DNA of 13,393 nt from Halocaridina rubra (Eukaryota > Arthropoda > Malacostraca > Decapoda > Atyidae), in NCBI GenBank assembly GCA_037179515.1, contig JAXCGZ010002289.1, positions 60,001-73,393 of the forward strand, in the 5' to 3' direction. How positions within the stretch are numbered: the first letter of the stretch is position 1; every line of letters begins with the position of its first letter. The notes under the pieces are model-generated. The model was not told the origin of the DNA. It saw nothing but the letters and a program-made list of their open reading frames with translations, and did not search any database. A program made the translations under genes and the position numbers. This document shows, one piece after another, positions 1 to 9,200 of the stretch.

Positions 1-1
1 A

Positions 2-1087
2 TATGATACAATATATCTAGATTTTAGCAAAGCTTTTGATAGAGTTCCTCACAAAAGATTAGTTAAAAAGCTGGAAGCTCATGGTATAGGAGGAGCTGTA
101 CTCAGATGGATCAAACAATGGTTAAAAGACAGAAAACAGAGGGTTTGCATAAATGGAGAGAAATCAGAGTGGGGCTCGGTTACAAGCGGGGTACCACAAG
201 GCTCGGTACTGGGTCCTCTATTATTCATCGTATATCTGAATGATCTGGATTCGGATATCAGTAGTAACCTAAGTAAATTCGCAGACGACACTAAAATAGG
301 TAGAACTATAAATGGAAAAGAAGACATTCATGCTTTACAGGAAGATCTAAATAGATTATCTGAATGGTCGGACAAATGGCAAATGGAATTTAATGTTGAA
401 AAATGTAAAGTAGTTAAAATGGGTACTATAAAAGACAATACTAGTTATAAGCTAAATAACCATGAAATCATGAGTTCTCAGTGTGAAAGGGATTTGGGAG
501 TTCTTGTGAGTAGTAGTCTTAAGCCAAGAGAGCAATGCACAGCAGTCAGAAATAAAGCAAACAGAATTTTAGGATTTATCTCAAGAAGCGTCAGCAATAG
601 GACGGAAAAAGTAATTTTGCAGCTCTATCTTGCATTAGTTAGGCCCCATTTAGATTATGCTGTGCAATTCTGGTCACCCTATTATAGAATGGAAATTGAA
701 TCCTTGGAGAGAGTGCAACGAAGAATGACCAAGATGATACACAATATCAGAAATCTACCATATGAGGACAGATTAAAAAAACTTAATCTACATTCTCTAG
801 AGAGGCGAAGAGTTAGGGGGGATATGATTGAAGTGTATAAATGGTTTAAAGGGATTAACAAGGGAGATATTAATAAAGTTTTAAAAATTCATGATCAAAC
901 CAGAACTCGTAATAATGGATTTAAGCTTGATAAATTTAGGTTCAGAAGGGAAATTGGTAAAAATTGGTTTGGTAATAGAGTAGCTGATGCATGGAACAAG
1001 CTTCCTAGTAGGATAGTAAATGCCAATACCTTAGACACCTTCAAATGTAGATTAGATAGACATATGACAGAGGTAGGGTGGGTATGA
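2..1087 (+). CDS. Reverse transcriptase of CR1-like LINE (5'-partial, frame intact)
   Basis: The frame is open from the window edge to a TGA at 1085-1087, giving 361 codons without a stop or frameshift. It encodes the palm and thumb of a LINE RT, which copies the element's RNA into DNA at a nicked target. Visible motifs: box A LDFSKAFDRVPH (residues 6-17, catalytic Asp 7); box B SGVPQGSVLGPLLF (62-75); box C FADD (93-96, catalytic Asp pair intact); then the thumb, with VRPHLDYAVQFWSPYY at 213-228 and ERVQRR at 236-241; and a C-terminal stretch ending GWV. The first in-frame ATG (383) is internal to the RT domain, so it is not the true start; the protein begins upstream of the window. A full ORF2 of this kind is usually about 900-1000 residues, so roughly a third is seen. 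The missing endonuclease prevents judging whether the element can still move. Confidence 0.9.
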   Translation, partial: YDTIYLDFSKAFDRVPHKRLVKKLEAHGIGGAVLRWIKQWLKDRKQRVCINGEKSEWGSVTSGVPQGSVLGPLLFIVYLNDLDSDISSNLSKFADDTKIGRTINGKEDIHALQEDLNRLSEWSDKWQMEFNVEKCKVVKMGTIKDNTSYKLNNHEIMSSQCERDLGVLVSSSLKPREQCTAVRNKANRILGFISRSVSNRTEKVILQLYLALVRPHLDYAVQFWSPYYRMEIESLERVQRRMTKMIHNIRNLPYEDRLKKLNLHSLERRRVRGDMIEVYKWFKGINKGDINKVLKIHDQTRTRNNGFKLDKFRFRREIGKNWFGNRVADAWNKLPSRIVNANTLDTFKCRLDRHMTEVGWV

Positions 1088-1233
1088 ATAGGTTAGTGCT
1101 TATTAGAAAAATCATAAAAAGAAAAACAGAATAAATAAGTAGAGTAGAATAGAATAGGTTAGACATGCTGAAAATACAATTCAAAAATGGAGCTGCCTCG
1201 TGTGTGCCAGTAGGCATGTTGCAGTGTCCTCTA
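1088..1233 (+). other. 3'UTR of element 1
   Basis: Non-coding, A-rich sequence lies between the RT stop and the octamer tail. It carries short AATAG/AGAAT-like iterations around 1130-1160, then a more GC-balanced stretch (1185-1230) that may be the structured 3' end recognised by the element's own RT, as in other stringent LINEs. That role is inference. No AATAAA is needed for such elements. Confidence 0.6.
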
Positions 1234-1254
1234 TTCTTATGTTCTTATGTTCTT

Positions 1255-1256
<2 letters not shown>
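1234..1256 (+). repeat. Octamer tail (TTCTTATG)n of element 1
   Basis: Two full units and seven bases of a third (1234-1241, 1242-1249, 1250-1256) follow the 3'UTR and merge into (AT)n. CR1 elements are known to end in short tandem octamers rather than poly(A). This unit shares the TTCT core and the 8-bp period with the vertebrate CR1 tail but is not identical. It marks the element's true 3' terminus. Confidence 0.8.
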
Positions 1257-1633
<377 letters not shown>

Positions 1634-2076
1634 CAGTCACAAACTTCGTATATTAGTGGTCGTATTAGCGATAGCAAATATAAAAAGGCATACAGCGAAA
1701 ACCCAAATCACAAACTTTCGATAGTAATCAGTTAAATGCACAAAGTTACAGTAATTTTGAAACAAAAAATACTGAAGTACGAGTGCCTTTTTTACAAAAA
1801 TGCAGAGATGTTTGCATTATGTAAGTAGAACCTTGGCATCCCTCAGAAACAATATAAACCTAAGTGATGAACCAACATAACCAGGAGAGTATTACATACT
1901 GGCGTATCGTATATGTCGTCGTAAATGCCACAGTCAGGAGGCTTTTCCGATATTGGCCATACTCAAAATATATGCATATGCAAAGGCTGGATACAGCAGC
2001 AATGGGTTTCTATATGGAGTAAAAAATCTTCCCTTACCACATACTACAATCAAGATAATTTTTATTGTTTTAATTT
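1634..2076. other. Unique AT-rich spacer, no gene seen
   Basis: I see no credible open frame, RNA gene or repeat here. On the minus strand it would be downstream of the orphan frame ending at 2077. An AATAAA on that strand (plus-strand TTTATT at 2061-2066) lies about 10 bases past the stop. That is unusually close for a poly(A) signal, but it is the only one nearby. Confidence 0.6.
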
Positions 2077-2411
2077 TCAATTATAGGGAGATGACTGTCT
2101 TTTAAACAGAGTATCAATATACTGTGCTTTGTATTTAGTTAATTCGATATAATACGCTTTCCTATATCTCTGAAGAATACAATTCCAACCATAATAATTC
2201 AATGAAGCAGCAAAAAACTCATATCCCGGGAGACGACTCCAAGAGTCATTCCCCCAAAACGATTCATACAAAATCTCTTCGGTACAAATTTCTGGGAATC
2301 TCAAGTAGAGGGCAATGACCTCCCTGGCATGTGCAATCACTACTGAAATAGTCGTTTCGCGAACTCCGACTTCAAAAATGTACAAAGATGTTCTTCGTAC
2401 AGATCTCACAT

Positions 2412-2415
<4 letters not shown>
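2077..2415 (-). CDS. Orphan open frame, possible terminal exon, function unknown
   Basis: On the minus strand about 112 codons stay open from the edge of the (CA)n array to a TGA at 2077-2079. The frame continues backward through the dinucleotide array as Cys-Val repeats to an ATG at 2473-2475, but that start lies in the microsatellite and is probably not real. The non-repeat part has a mixed, protein-like composition rich in Tyr, Trp, Glu and Arg, for example EVIALYLRFPEICTEEI followed by a WGNDSWSRLPGYEF segment. No transmembrane segment or signal peptide is seen. I do not recognise the family. It could be the last exon of a host gene, a piece of an unlisted mobile element, or chance. A possible splice acceptor AG lies just inside the (TG)n side (GTGAG at about 2402-2406) but lacks a clear pyrimidine tract. 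Confidence 0.35.
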
Positions 2416-2455
<40 letters not shown>

Positions 2456-2474
2456 ACACATACACATACACGCA
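2416..2474. repeat. (CA)n microsatellite
   Basis: About 59 bp of CA dinucleotide, pure at first and then with scattered T interruptions (TACACA units) toward 2450-2470. It separates the orphan minus-strand frame from the 3' side of element 2. Confidence 0.97.
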
Positions 2475-2649
2475 TATATTTTTATGAGTGTGACACCGGG
2501 ACAGGCAAGAAAACTGCCCTCATCAATAAAGGCCTGGGCACGAAGAAAACATTAAGACGAAGGAAAAGAAAAAGGTTAAGGACAAGGCAGAGATGAGGTA
2601 ATGATAAGCAAACGAAAAGGACGGGCTGAAAAAATTGTCGAAGTAATGA
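2475..2649 (-). other. Probable 3' remnant or 3'UTR of element 2, boundary unclear
   Basis: This stretch lies between the last recognisable RT-thumb residues of element 2 and the (CA)n array. The minus strand is pyrimidine-rich, like the element itself, but I could not align it to any conserved LINE segment. It may hold the degraded C-terminal end and 3'UTR. A frame on the plus strand that passes through the CA repeat (2315-2596) looks like a by-product. Confidence 0.35.
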
Positions 2650-3222
2650 GGACCTCAAGATATGGCAGGATTAGGCCCTGAGATGATGACAGATCCGATT
2701 TTTGAAGGAAGACAGGTTATAAGAAAAGGGAAAAATTGAAGGAGGATCACCAACTCATCTAAGCAGCGATGGAAGTAGTAGCGATAGAAAAGAGAAAGGG
2801 ATTATACCTAATGGCGAAGAGACAGAAAATTAAGATTAGAAGAAAGAGATGGGTCATTAATGAGTCGGACTGCCTTGGATGCAACCCTATCAAAGAGATA
2901 TATATAAGAAGCACCCCAGATGTGCGAGCAGTATTCTAAAAAGGGATAGATAAGAACCTTATAAATTTTAAGTAATTGTAAACAGTTAAAATAATGATGA
3001 AAACGAAACAGAATCCCCAATTTTTTTGGGTGCAGATTTAGAAATTTGGATTATGTGATTCCTCCAAGACAAGTTAGAGGCTCTCTGGATTCCTAATATG
3101 TTAATAGAATTAAGAGGGGAAATTTCGTTAACTTCAAAGACAATAGGGCAATCAAGAGGAAAAGAAGATAAAGATATAGCCAGGCACTGTGTCTTGGAGG
3201 CATTAAATTTAACTAATATGGA
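2650..3222 (-). pseudogene. RT thumb and C-terminal region of element 2
   Basis: From about 3222 downward the minus strand reads VKFNASKTQCLAIS, then INILGIQRASNLSWRNHI, a KSAPKKIG segment and, after a small shift near 3003-3015, LQLLKIYKVLIYPFLEYCSH. IWGASYIYLFDRV and SKAVRLINDPSLSS follow, the usual end of the thumb. Two stops near 2802-2810 break LSLRH from SLSLFYRYYFHRCLDELV, which continues the same protein in the same frame. Homology fades near 2650. These are remnants only and no product is expected. Confidence 0.78.
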
Positions 3223-3560
3223 AGAGTAATACGAGACTGATTACGAACAATAGATAAAGGTTGTGAAGAAGAGGCAGAGGAAAAATGAAGGGCAGACTTG
3301 TCGGTAAATGCATGAAGAAGAGAGGAACATGGGGACTGAAGAATATCGTTGATGCAGAGAAGGAATAGAGTGTAAAAGAACAGAGCCCTGTGGAACACCA
3401 CTGGTAACAGGGAATGGGCTAGATGTTGCACCGTCAACAACCACAGATATAAAACGGTCAGACTGAAAGCTGGAAATCAGAGAACAGAGAGAAGGGATAA
3501 AGCCATGGGCAGGGAGTTTAGCCAACAGAGCCTTGTGCCAGACTGTGAAAAGCCTTAGAG
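3213..3560 (-). pseudogene. RT palm boxes B and C of element 2, catalytic box lost
   Basis: The frame reads VWHKALLAKLPAHGFIPSL, FISVVVDGATSSPFPVTS and GVPQGSVL (box B, about 3380-3402). A further indel near 3375 moves the reading to a third frame: TLFLLCINDIL, then HAFTDKSALHF. Box C, normally FADD, is FTDK (3297-3308), so the second catalytic Asp is Lys and the enzyme cannot polymerise. The frame ends shortly after, at 3213. Confidence 0.85.
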
Positions 3561-3772
3561 ATATCAAGGGTGACGACAAAGGATTCCCCATAGTTCCTCA
3601 GAGAAGAAGACCATACATGAGTACGATAGGACAGGAGGTAACCAGTGGATCTTGCCTTGCAGAAGTCATACTGATGATTGGAGATAAGTGAGTTAGATCC
3701 AAGACGTTTCAAGAAGTGAGCATTGAGCAAAGTTTCGAAACTTTTCGCAACAGAAGAGGTTAGGGCAATAAG
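3518..3772 (-). pseudogene. RT palm N-terminal part of element 2
   Basis: Continuing in the same frame after the TGA, the reading is LIALTSSVAKSFETLLNAHF, then ISNHQYDFCKARSTGYLL, then VTLDISKAFH, the RT box A with its catalytic Asp (DISKAF) still present. Just past the Phe a single-base loss shifts the frame: the expected DRVWHKALL appears as VWHKALLAKLPAHGF in the neighbouring frame (from about 3550 downward). The stop at 3518 is therefore out of register and not a natural end. Confidence 0.82.
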
Positions 3773-4420
3773 TCAGTAGGTTGAAGGAATAGAGAGGTCG
3801 CCCTTCTTAGGAACAGGTTGCTCCAGAGCATGCTTCCAAGATAAAAGATAGATACTGGTTGAGAGAATGAGGCAAAACAGACGGCAAAGCACGGGAGCCA
3901 GTTCATCTGCAAACTCATTAAGGAACCCTTCAGGGATACCATCGGGACTAGATGCCTTAGTCATCTTTAGCGAGCGAAGAACCGTAAGAAACTTGCATGA
4001 AGAAAGGATAAGGGAGGGCATAGGGTTAGAGAGCGGTAAAGATTGAGGGACAGGTGCACTGGAATCGCTTACAGAAGAGTTGGTAGAAAAATGAGAGCCA
4101 AAGAGTGGCTTTGTCAGTGGGAATATAGCACCATCAAAACGAGTGAGAGGGGGAAAGTTTGAGTTAAAGAAGTAATTGGAGAGGTTTTCGGCTAAGAACC
4201 AGATACATTTATCAGTGGGAGAGGAGTTTAATTCACTAGCTTTCCTTCTTATAAAGGAATCTTTAGACCATCGAATCTGAGCAGTGCAATGATTCCTAGC
4301 TACAATAAAAGCAGAGCAAGTTAAATGAGAATGAGAGGCGTGGTACAACCGGTGTGCCCAATCCCTGTCCTGAATAGCCATGAAGCAGGCATGGTCACAC
4401 CAAGGATTAGGGTGGAAAAA
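3773..4420 (-). pseudogene. Linker and RT fingers of element 2
   Basis: After the frameshift near 4420 the frame reads HPNPWCDHAC and then AIQDRDWAHRLYHASH, the basic linker that follows the endonuclease in Jockey-like polyproteins. The RT N-terminus comes next: KASSPDGIPEGFLNEFADEL (fingers, K..SPDG) and WKHALEQPVPKKGD. It closes at a TGA (3773-3775) within STY-stop-LIALTSSVAK, where the family has Arg. CGA to TGA, a C-to-T change, is the simplest explanation. The same frame continues past that stop. Confidence 0.82.
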
Positions 4421-4490
4421 AAGTTTTCATAGAGGAGGGGATGAAAGCCTCCATTCCCGAGGTTATGATCTCGCCAGCTATTAGGGCTAC

Positions 4491-5334
<844 letters not shown>

Positions 5335-5428
<94 letters not shown>

Positions 5429-5519
5429 CCTTACACGTACACGACTATGCTATTTTCCCATTTAAACTATTGTTTATCACATTGAGACTTAAAAGTAATA
5501 AAAATTACTTTAGCAAAGT
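5335..5519. repeat. Duplicated unit, copy 1: (AT)n array 3 plus 92-bp unique tail
   Basis: A 93-bp (AT)n array (5335-5427) is followed by 92 bp of unique DNA (5428-5519) that starts GCCTTACACGTACACG. The same pairing of an array and this tail recurs directly downstream (5521-5881). The tails are direct repeats differing by about four substitutions and two 1-bp indels. No coding potential is seen. Confidence 0.93.
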
Positions 5520-5520
5520 C

Positions 5521-5881
<361 letters not shown>

Positions 5882-5984
5882 AAGTACAATGCAATGGGAG
5901 AGCTAAATTAACTTAATACAAAGCTAATTGGAGTGGATACTAGCAAATGCAATTGTACAAGTCTGATGAAAAGAAGATAAACTT
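5882..5984. other. Unique spacer before element 3
   Basis: About 100 bp of AT-rich DNA with no recognisable feature. Element 3 probably begins near its end, but the exact 5' boundary and any target-site duplication could not be read. Confidence 0.5.
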
Positions 5985-6109
5985 TGGTAACTGTTTTACC
6001 CCATGAGGGAGGGGATAAAATACTTCCTCCATGTTCCCCTGCAGGTCACAAATATCGGCTGTATGAGGAGGAGCAGGGGGACCGGAGAGATTAATGGGTG
6101 AACCTGCAC

Positions 6110-6660
6110 TGAGCAAAACTAAGATAAAAGGAAATGATGAGGTGACATTTGGGAGTGTGGTAAGTAGGGTGTCTGGAGTTGAGAGAGGGAGAGGAAGAAA
6201 GGGAGTGGCTCAGTTGGTAAGTGAAGAGATAAATAAGTATCATCTCGAAAATAGTGGCTAAAATGAGACTGAGATGCGAGGTTTGAGCATATGTGAACAC
6301 TTATGGCCATGACAGTGAAAGAAGTGAGGAAGAAAGAAAATTTTTTGATGAAAGTGATTGGTGTAATTGGGAAGAATGGAGTACTTGCTTGGAATGGGAG
6401 TGGCGAGAACATGATAGAAATGTGTATTGAGAGAGAGATGTTGATTGCTAATACTGTATTTATGAAGAAGGATTTGTACAAGTATATGTGAGTCAGAGCA
6501 GATAATTGAAGAGTATTGGACAGAGCATTAATGGATTAGGTTGTGGTGGACAGGGGGGGTGATTGGAAGAGCATAGGATGTGAATGTACTGAGAGGAGCT
6601 AGTTCGGGAATATCTGATCATTACTTAATGGAAAGTAGTGAGAGTGGGAAAAAGTGGAGA
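6110..6660 (+). pseudogene. Endonuclease of element 3, fragmented
   Basis: Remnants of an APE-type endonuclease are spread over several frames. An Arg-Lys/Gly-Gly-like basic stretch (about 6175-6215) precedes an AYVNTYGHDS segment (about 6282-6311). The clearest piece is the frame 6303-6491: VIGKNGVLAWNGSGENMIEM, then CIEREMLIANTVFMKKDLYK, which corresponds to the region around the Asp-Leu-Asn-Ala-Arg loop and after. It ends in a TGA (6489-6491) where the family has Trp (KYTW), a TGG-to-TGA change. Further remnants (DRALMD, then a serine-aspartate-histidine-like region near 6610-6630) follow with stops. The domain would nick target DNA in a live element; it cannot do so here. Confidence 0.72.
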
Positions 6661-7120
6661 AATAGGAGAAGCGAGAGAGGAAGAGAGGTGCTAAAAGTAA
6701 GTGAACTGAGTAAGAAAGAGAAAGACTATGAGAATAAGGCTATTCTGATGAATGTGTAGAATGTAGTGAGAGGAGGGAGTGGAAGAGGAATGGAGTTGTT
6801 GCAAGGAGGAAATTATGAAGTGTGCAGAGGCAGTGTGTGTGGAAGGAGAGTAACAGATGGAAATAAAAGGAAAGGCATTGAATGGTGGACTGAAGATGTG
6901 AGTGCAGTAGTAACTAAAAGAAGCAGCCATTTGATGTATGGTTGCAAATAAGTAATGTTAAGGCATCTGAAAGGCATAGAGCAAAGAGGAGGTTAGCAAA
7001 ACCCATGGTGAGAGAGGCAATGAGAAAAGCAGATGTAAGGTGAGGTAGGAACTTGTCTGAAAATTTTGAAAGGAATAAAAAGATCTTTTGGAAGGAACTG
7101 AAAAGTGCCGAGAGTGAGTC
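6661..7120 (+). pseudogene. Linker region of element 3, fragmented
   Basis: Linker-like pieces between endonuclease and RT are visible in shifting frames: VLKVSELSKKEKDYENKAIL (about 6689-6748), then GIEWWTEDVSAVVTKR (about 6874-6922) and pieces equivalent to a Lys/Arg-rich helix up to a FWKELKS-like segment (about 7087-7110). The stop codons and frame changes exclude function. This part of the family is a charged helical connector. Confidence 0.7.
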
Positions 7121-7728
7121 TTGTACGAAGGAGAGAGTGAAAGGAGCAAATGGGCAATTGCTAGTAGACGAAATAAAGGTGAGAGAGAGAGATGGGCTGG
7201 GTATTTCAAGGAACTACTAAATGAGGAAGATGACACGGAAATTGTGGCTGTGGGAAATGAAAGGAGAATGCAAGTGTTGGGTAATGAAAACGATAGAGAA
7301 ATAACAAATGAGGGGGGACATATGGCATTGGAAGCAATGAAAGCAGGTAAAGCACCAGAGATAGATGGGTGTCACGTAGAATGCTTATCAAAAGGTGAAG
7401 AACAATTAGTGGAATGGATGGTTAGGTTGTTGAACGTATGTTTTAGGAAAATAAGGGTCTCAGCTGATTAGAGGAATGCATGTGTACTTCCACTTTATAA
7501 AGGGAAAGGAGATAGGCATGAGGGTAGTAGTTCTAGAGGATTTAGTTTGCTGAGTGTAGTTGGTAAGGTATATGGAAGAGTGTTAATTCAGTGAATTAGG
7601 GAAGACACTAAGAGATTGATTGGGGAAGAACAGTGTGGGTTCAGGAGAGGAAGAGGATGTGTGGATCAGGTGTTTGTGATAAGACAGATGTGTGAGCAGT
7701 TCTTGGATAAAGGTAAGGATACTTTTTG
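7121..7728 (+). pseudogene. RT fingers/palm of element 3
   Basis: This is the best-preserved stretch. In one frame it reads ERWAGYFKELLNEEDDTE, then ALEAMKAGKAPEIDGCHVE, then LVEWMVRLLNVCF, with a TAG at 7469-7471 where Trp is expected. The frame continues with VLPLYKGKGD, FSLLSVVGKVYGRVLI, a TGA, and GEEQCGFRRGRGCVDQVF. The GKAPxxDG and LPLYKGKGD motifs are the standard entry to a LINE RT. A frameshift in the T-run at 7722-7726 ends this frame just before box A. Confidence 0.85.
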
Positions 7729-8284
7729 GCCTTTAATGATTTACAGAAAGTGTGTGACAGGCTGATAGAGAGGCATTATGGAGTGTGTTGCTATTGTATG
7801 GAATAAGTGAAAGTGTTGAATGCAGTGAAGAGTTTTCATGTGAATATTAGAGAATGTGTGAGGGTCAGATATGGTATGAGAGATTGGTTTGAGGTAACTG
7901 TAGAGTTACGTCAAGTTGCGTTATGTCGCTGTGGTTGCTTAATGTGTACATGGATGGACTGGTAAGGGAAGTGAATGAAAGAGTATGAGACAAAGGCTTG
8001 GAATTAGTGGGTGAGTATGGAAGATTGTGGAAATTGAATCAATTGCTGTTCGCTGTTGACATGCACTGGTGGCTGATACTGAGAATGAACTAAATCGTTT
8101 GGTGACTGAGTTTGTTAGGGTGAGTGAAAGAAGGAAGTTGCGAGTGAATACTGATAAAAGTGAAGTCATGAGATGCACAAGGAGTGATAATGTCGGTATA
8201 TTGAACGTAGGAGTGAATGAGGAATTGCTTGAAAAAGTTGAAAGTTTTAAGTATCTGGGGTCGCACATATCAAGGAACGGATGA
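7729..8284 (+). pseudogene. RT catalytic region of element 3, FADD changed to FAVD
   Basis: After the frameshift, box A reads AFNDLQKVCDR (7729-7761), keeping its Asp. It is followed by VLNAVKSFHVNIRECVRV and, after another indel near 7915, SLWLLNVYMDGLVREVN, then KLNQLLFAVD. Box C (8049-8060) should be FADD but reads FAVD; GAT to GTT would cause this. A one-base loss follows at once, so ALVADTENEL resumes in the next frame. The piece then runs TEFVRVSERRKLRVNTDKSE and FKYLGSHISRNG to a TGA at 8282-8284. Loss of the catalytic Asp alone would abolish DNA synthesis. Confidence 0.86.
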
Positions 8285-8739
8285 GCGGATGCGGAGGTAA
8301 GTCATAGGGTGTATGAAGCTAATAAATGTCTAGGTGGGTTGAAAAGTGTGATGAGAAATAGGTATTTGGGAATGAATGCAAAGAAAAGGATATATGAAGG
8401 TGTGATTGTGCCGACAGCGTTGTATAGAGCAGAGACTTGGAAGGCAATAGAGTGAGAAGTGAGGAGATCAGGCAGAGAACGGGTTTTAAAAGAAGGTTGT
8501 CGAGTAGGTTAGATCAAAAAGTCTCGAGTTGGTTTGGATACATGGAAACACTGAGTGATGAACGAATAGCGTAGAAAGTGTGGAATGCAGAAGTGGTTGG
8601 AGTTAGGTCAAGAAGAAGACCTAGAATGAGATGAATAGATGGTATGAAAAGGGCATTGGATGCACTTGGAATGTCAGTGGAGCAGGGAAGAGAGAATGCA
8701 AGAGATAGGAATGAGTGGAGGAAGAGTGTATATAGGTGA
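8285..8739 (+). pseudogene. RT thumb and C-terminal domain of element 3
   Basis: The frame continues past the TGA as EVSHRVYEANKCLGGLKSVM, NRYLGMNAKKRIYEGVIVPT and ALYRAETW, typical of the RTE-type thumb. A TGA at about 8455 and indels follow. Near 8590-8640 the reading RSRRRPRMR-stop-IDGMKRAL is seen, where the stop TGA replaces Trp. The protein ends GMSVEQGRENARDRNEWRK and a TGA at 8737-8739. The reference C-terminus of this family is a basic Gly-Arg-Pro-Arg-x-x-Trp segment, which matches. Confidence 0.8.
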
Positions 8740-8762
8740 GTGGAGGAAGAATGTATATAGGT
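8713..8762 (+). repeat. 25-bp tandem duplication at the end of the element 3 ORF
   Basis: Two adjacent 25-bp units (8713-8737 and 8738-8762) differ at one base (G8726 versus A8751). They cover the last codons and the stop of the element 3 coding region. This is probably a replication-slippage event in this copy. Confidence 0.95.
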
Positions 8763-9080
8763 GACACGGGCCAGGGGGATCTTTCACATATGATAGTTCA
8801 GTGAACTGTGATGGACGGGTGTGAGGGGAGTTGCCATGTGATGAAGAGGTGGGGGTAAACCAGCTGCGGCTATCAGACCTCACTGTAGAATATCCTTGAC
8901 CACCTACCTTGTGGGTGAACCAAGCAGGGTGGTATGGGGAGAAATGTGGCAACTGTTTATCCCTAAGGAGCTAAGAGGAGTATTTGAGGTATATGTGAAT
9001 CGTGGTGAATGCGTGTTTCTTGGCTCGGCCATCCCACTTACAAGGGGGAGTGAGGGTATGTATATGTATGTATGTACCTT
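8763..9080 (+). other. 3'UTR and probable 3' end of element 3
   Basis: Non-coding, less AT-rich than the surroundings, ending in GTATGTATATGTATGTATGT-type sequence (about 9055-9077), a plausible short tandem tail such as RTE-type LINEs use in place of poly(A). A plus-strand open frame at 8896-9090 lies wholly within this UTR and has no independent support. Confidence 0.55.
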
Positions 9081-9200
9081 TTCATCTTGAGTACGAGTAT
9101 GAATGTTTGGTGATATTATCACAGAGGGGTAGTTGTATAGGAACAGTGTCAAGCATATGTGACATTTAATATATATATTTTCAATACAATAATACTCTTA
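9081..9200. other. Unique spacer
   Basis: AT-rich sequence with a short (AT) run near 9169-9178. No gene is seen. Confidence 0.5.

Larger units (their letters stand above)
5985..9080 (+). mobile_element. Nearly full-length, dead RTE-like LINE (element 3)
   Basis: On the plus strand one LINE can be followed from a probable 5'UTR (about 5985-6110) through endonuclease, linker, RT and C-terminal domain to a stop at 8737-8739, then a ~340-bp 3'UTR ending near a TGTA-rich run (about 9057-9077). At ~3.1 kb it fits the compact RTE-type size. C-terminal motifs (EKVESFKYLGSH, KKRIYEG, a Tyr-Arg-Ala-Glu-Thr-Trp, GMKRALDALGM) match RTE/BovB-like layouts; the clade is tentative. The sense strand is strongly purine-rich. 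At least five frameshifts and many stops make it inactive. Confidence 0.82.

Noticed and set aside
79..327. Minus-strand 82-codon frame inside element 1
   Set aside because: Antisense shadow of the intact RT palm.
2315..2596. Plus-strand frame with Thr-His repeats
   Set aside because: The repeat comes from (CA)n; the rest is antisense to the orphan frame and the element 2 remnant.
6091..7391. Several minus-strand Ser/Leu/Pro-rich frames opposite element 3
   Set aside because: Antisense of a purine-rich sense strand, which yields stop-poor pyrimidine codons; the sense strand carries the recognisable LINE motifs.
8896..9152. Plus- and minus-strand frames of 64 and 82 codons
   Set aside because: Both lie in the 3'UTR of element 3, on opposite strands, with no motif of their own.
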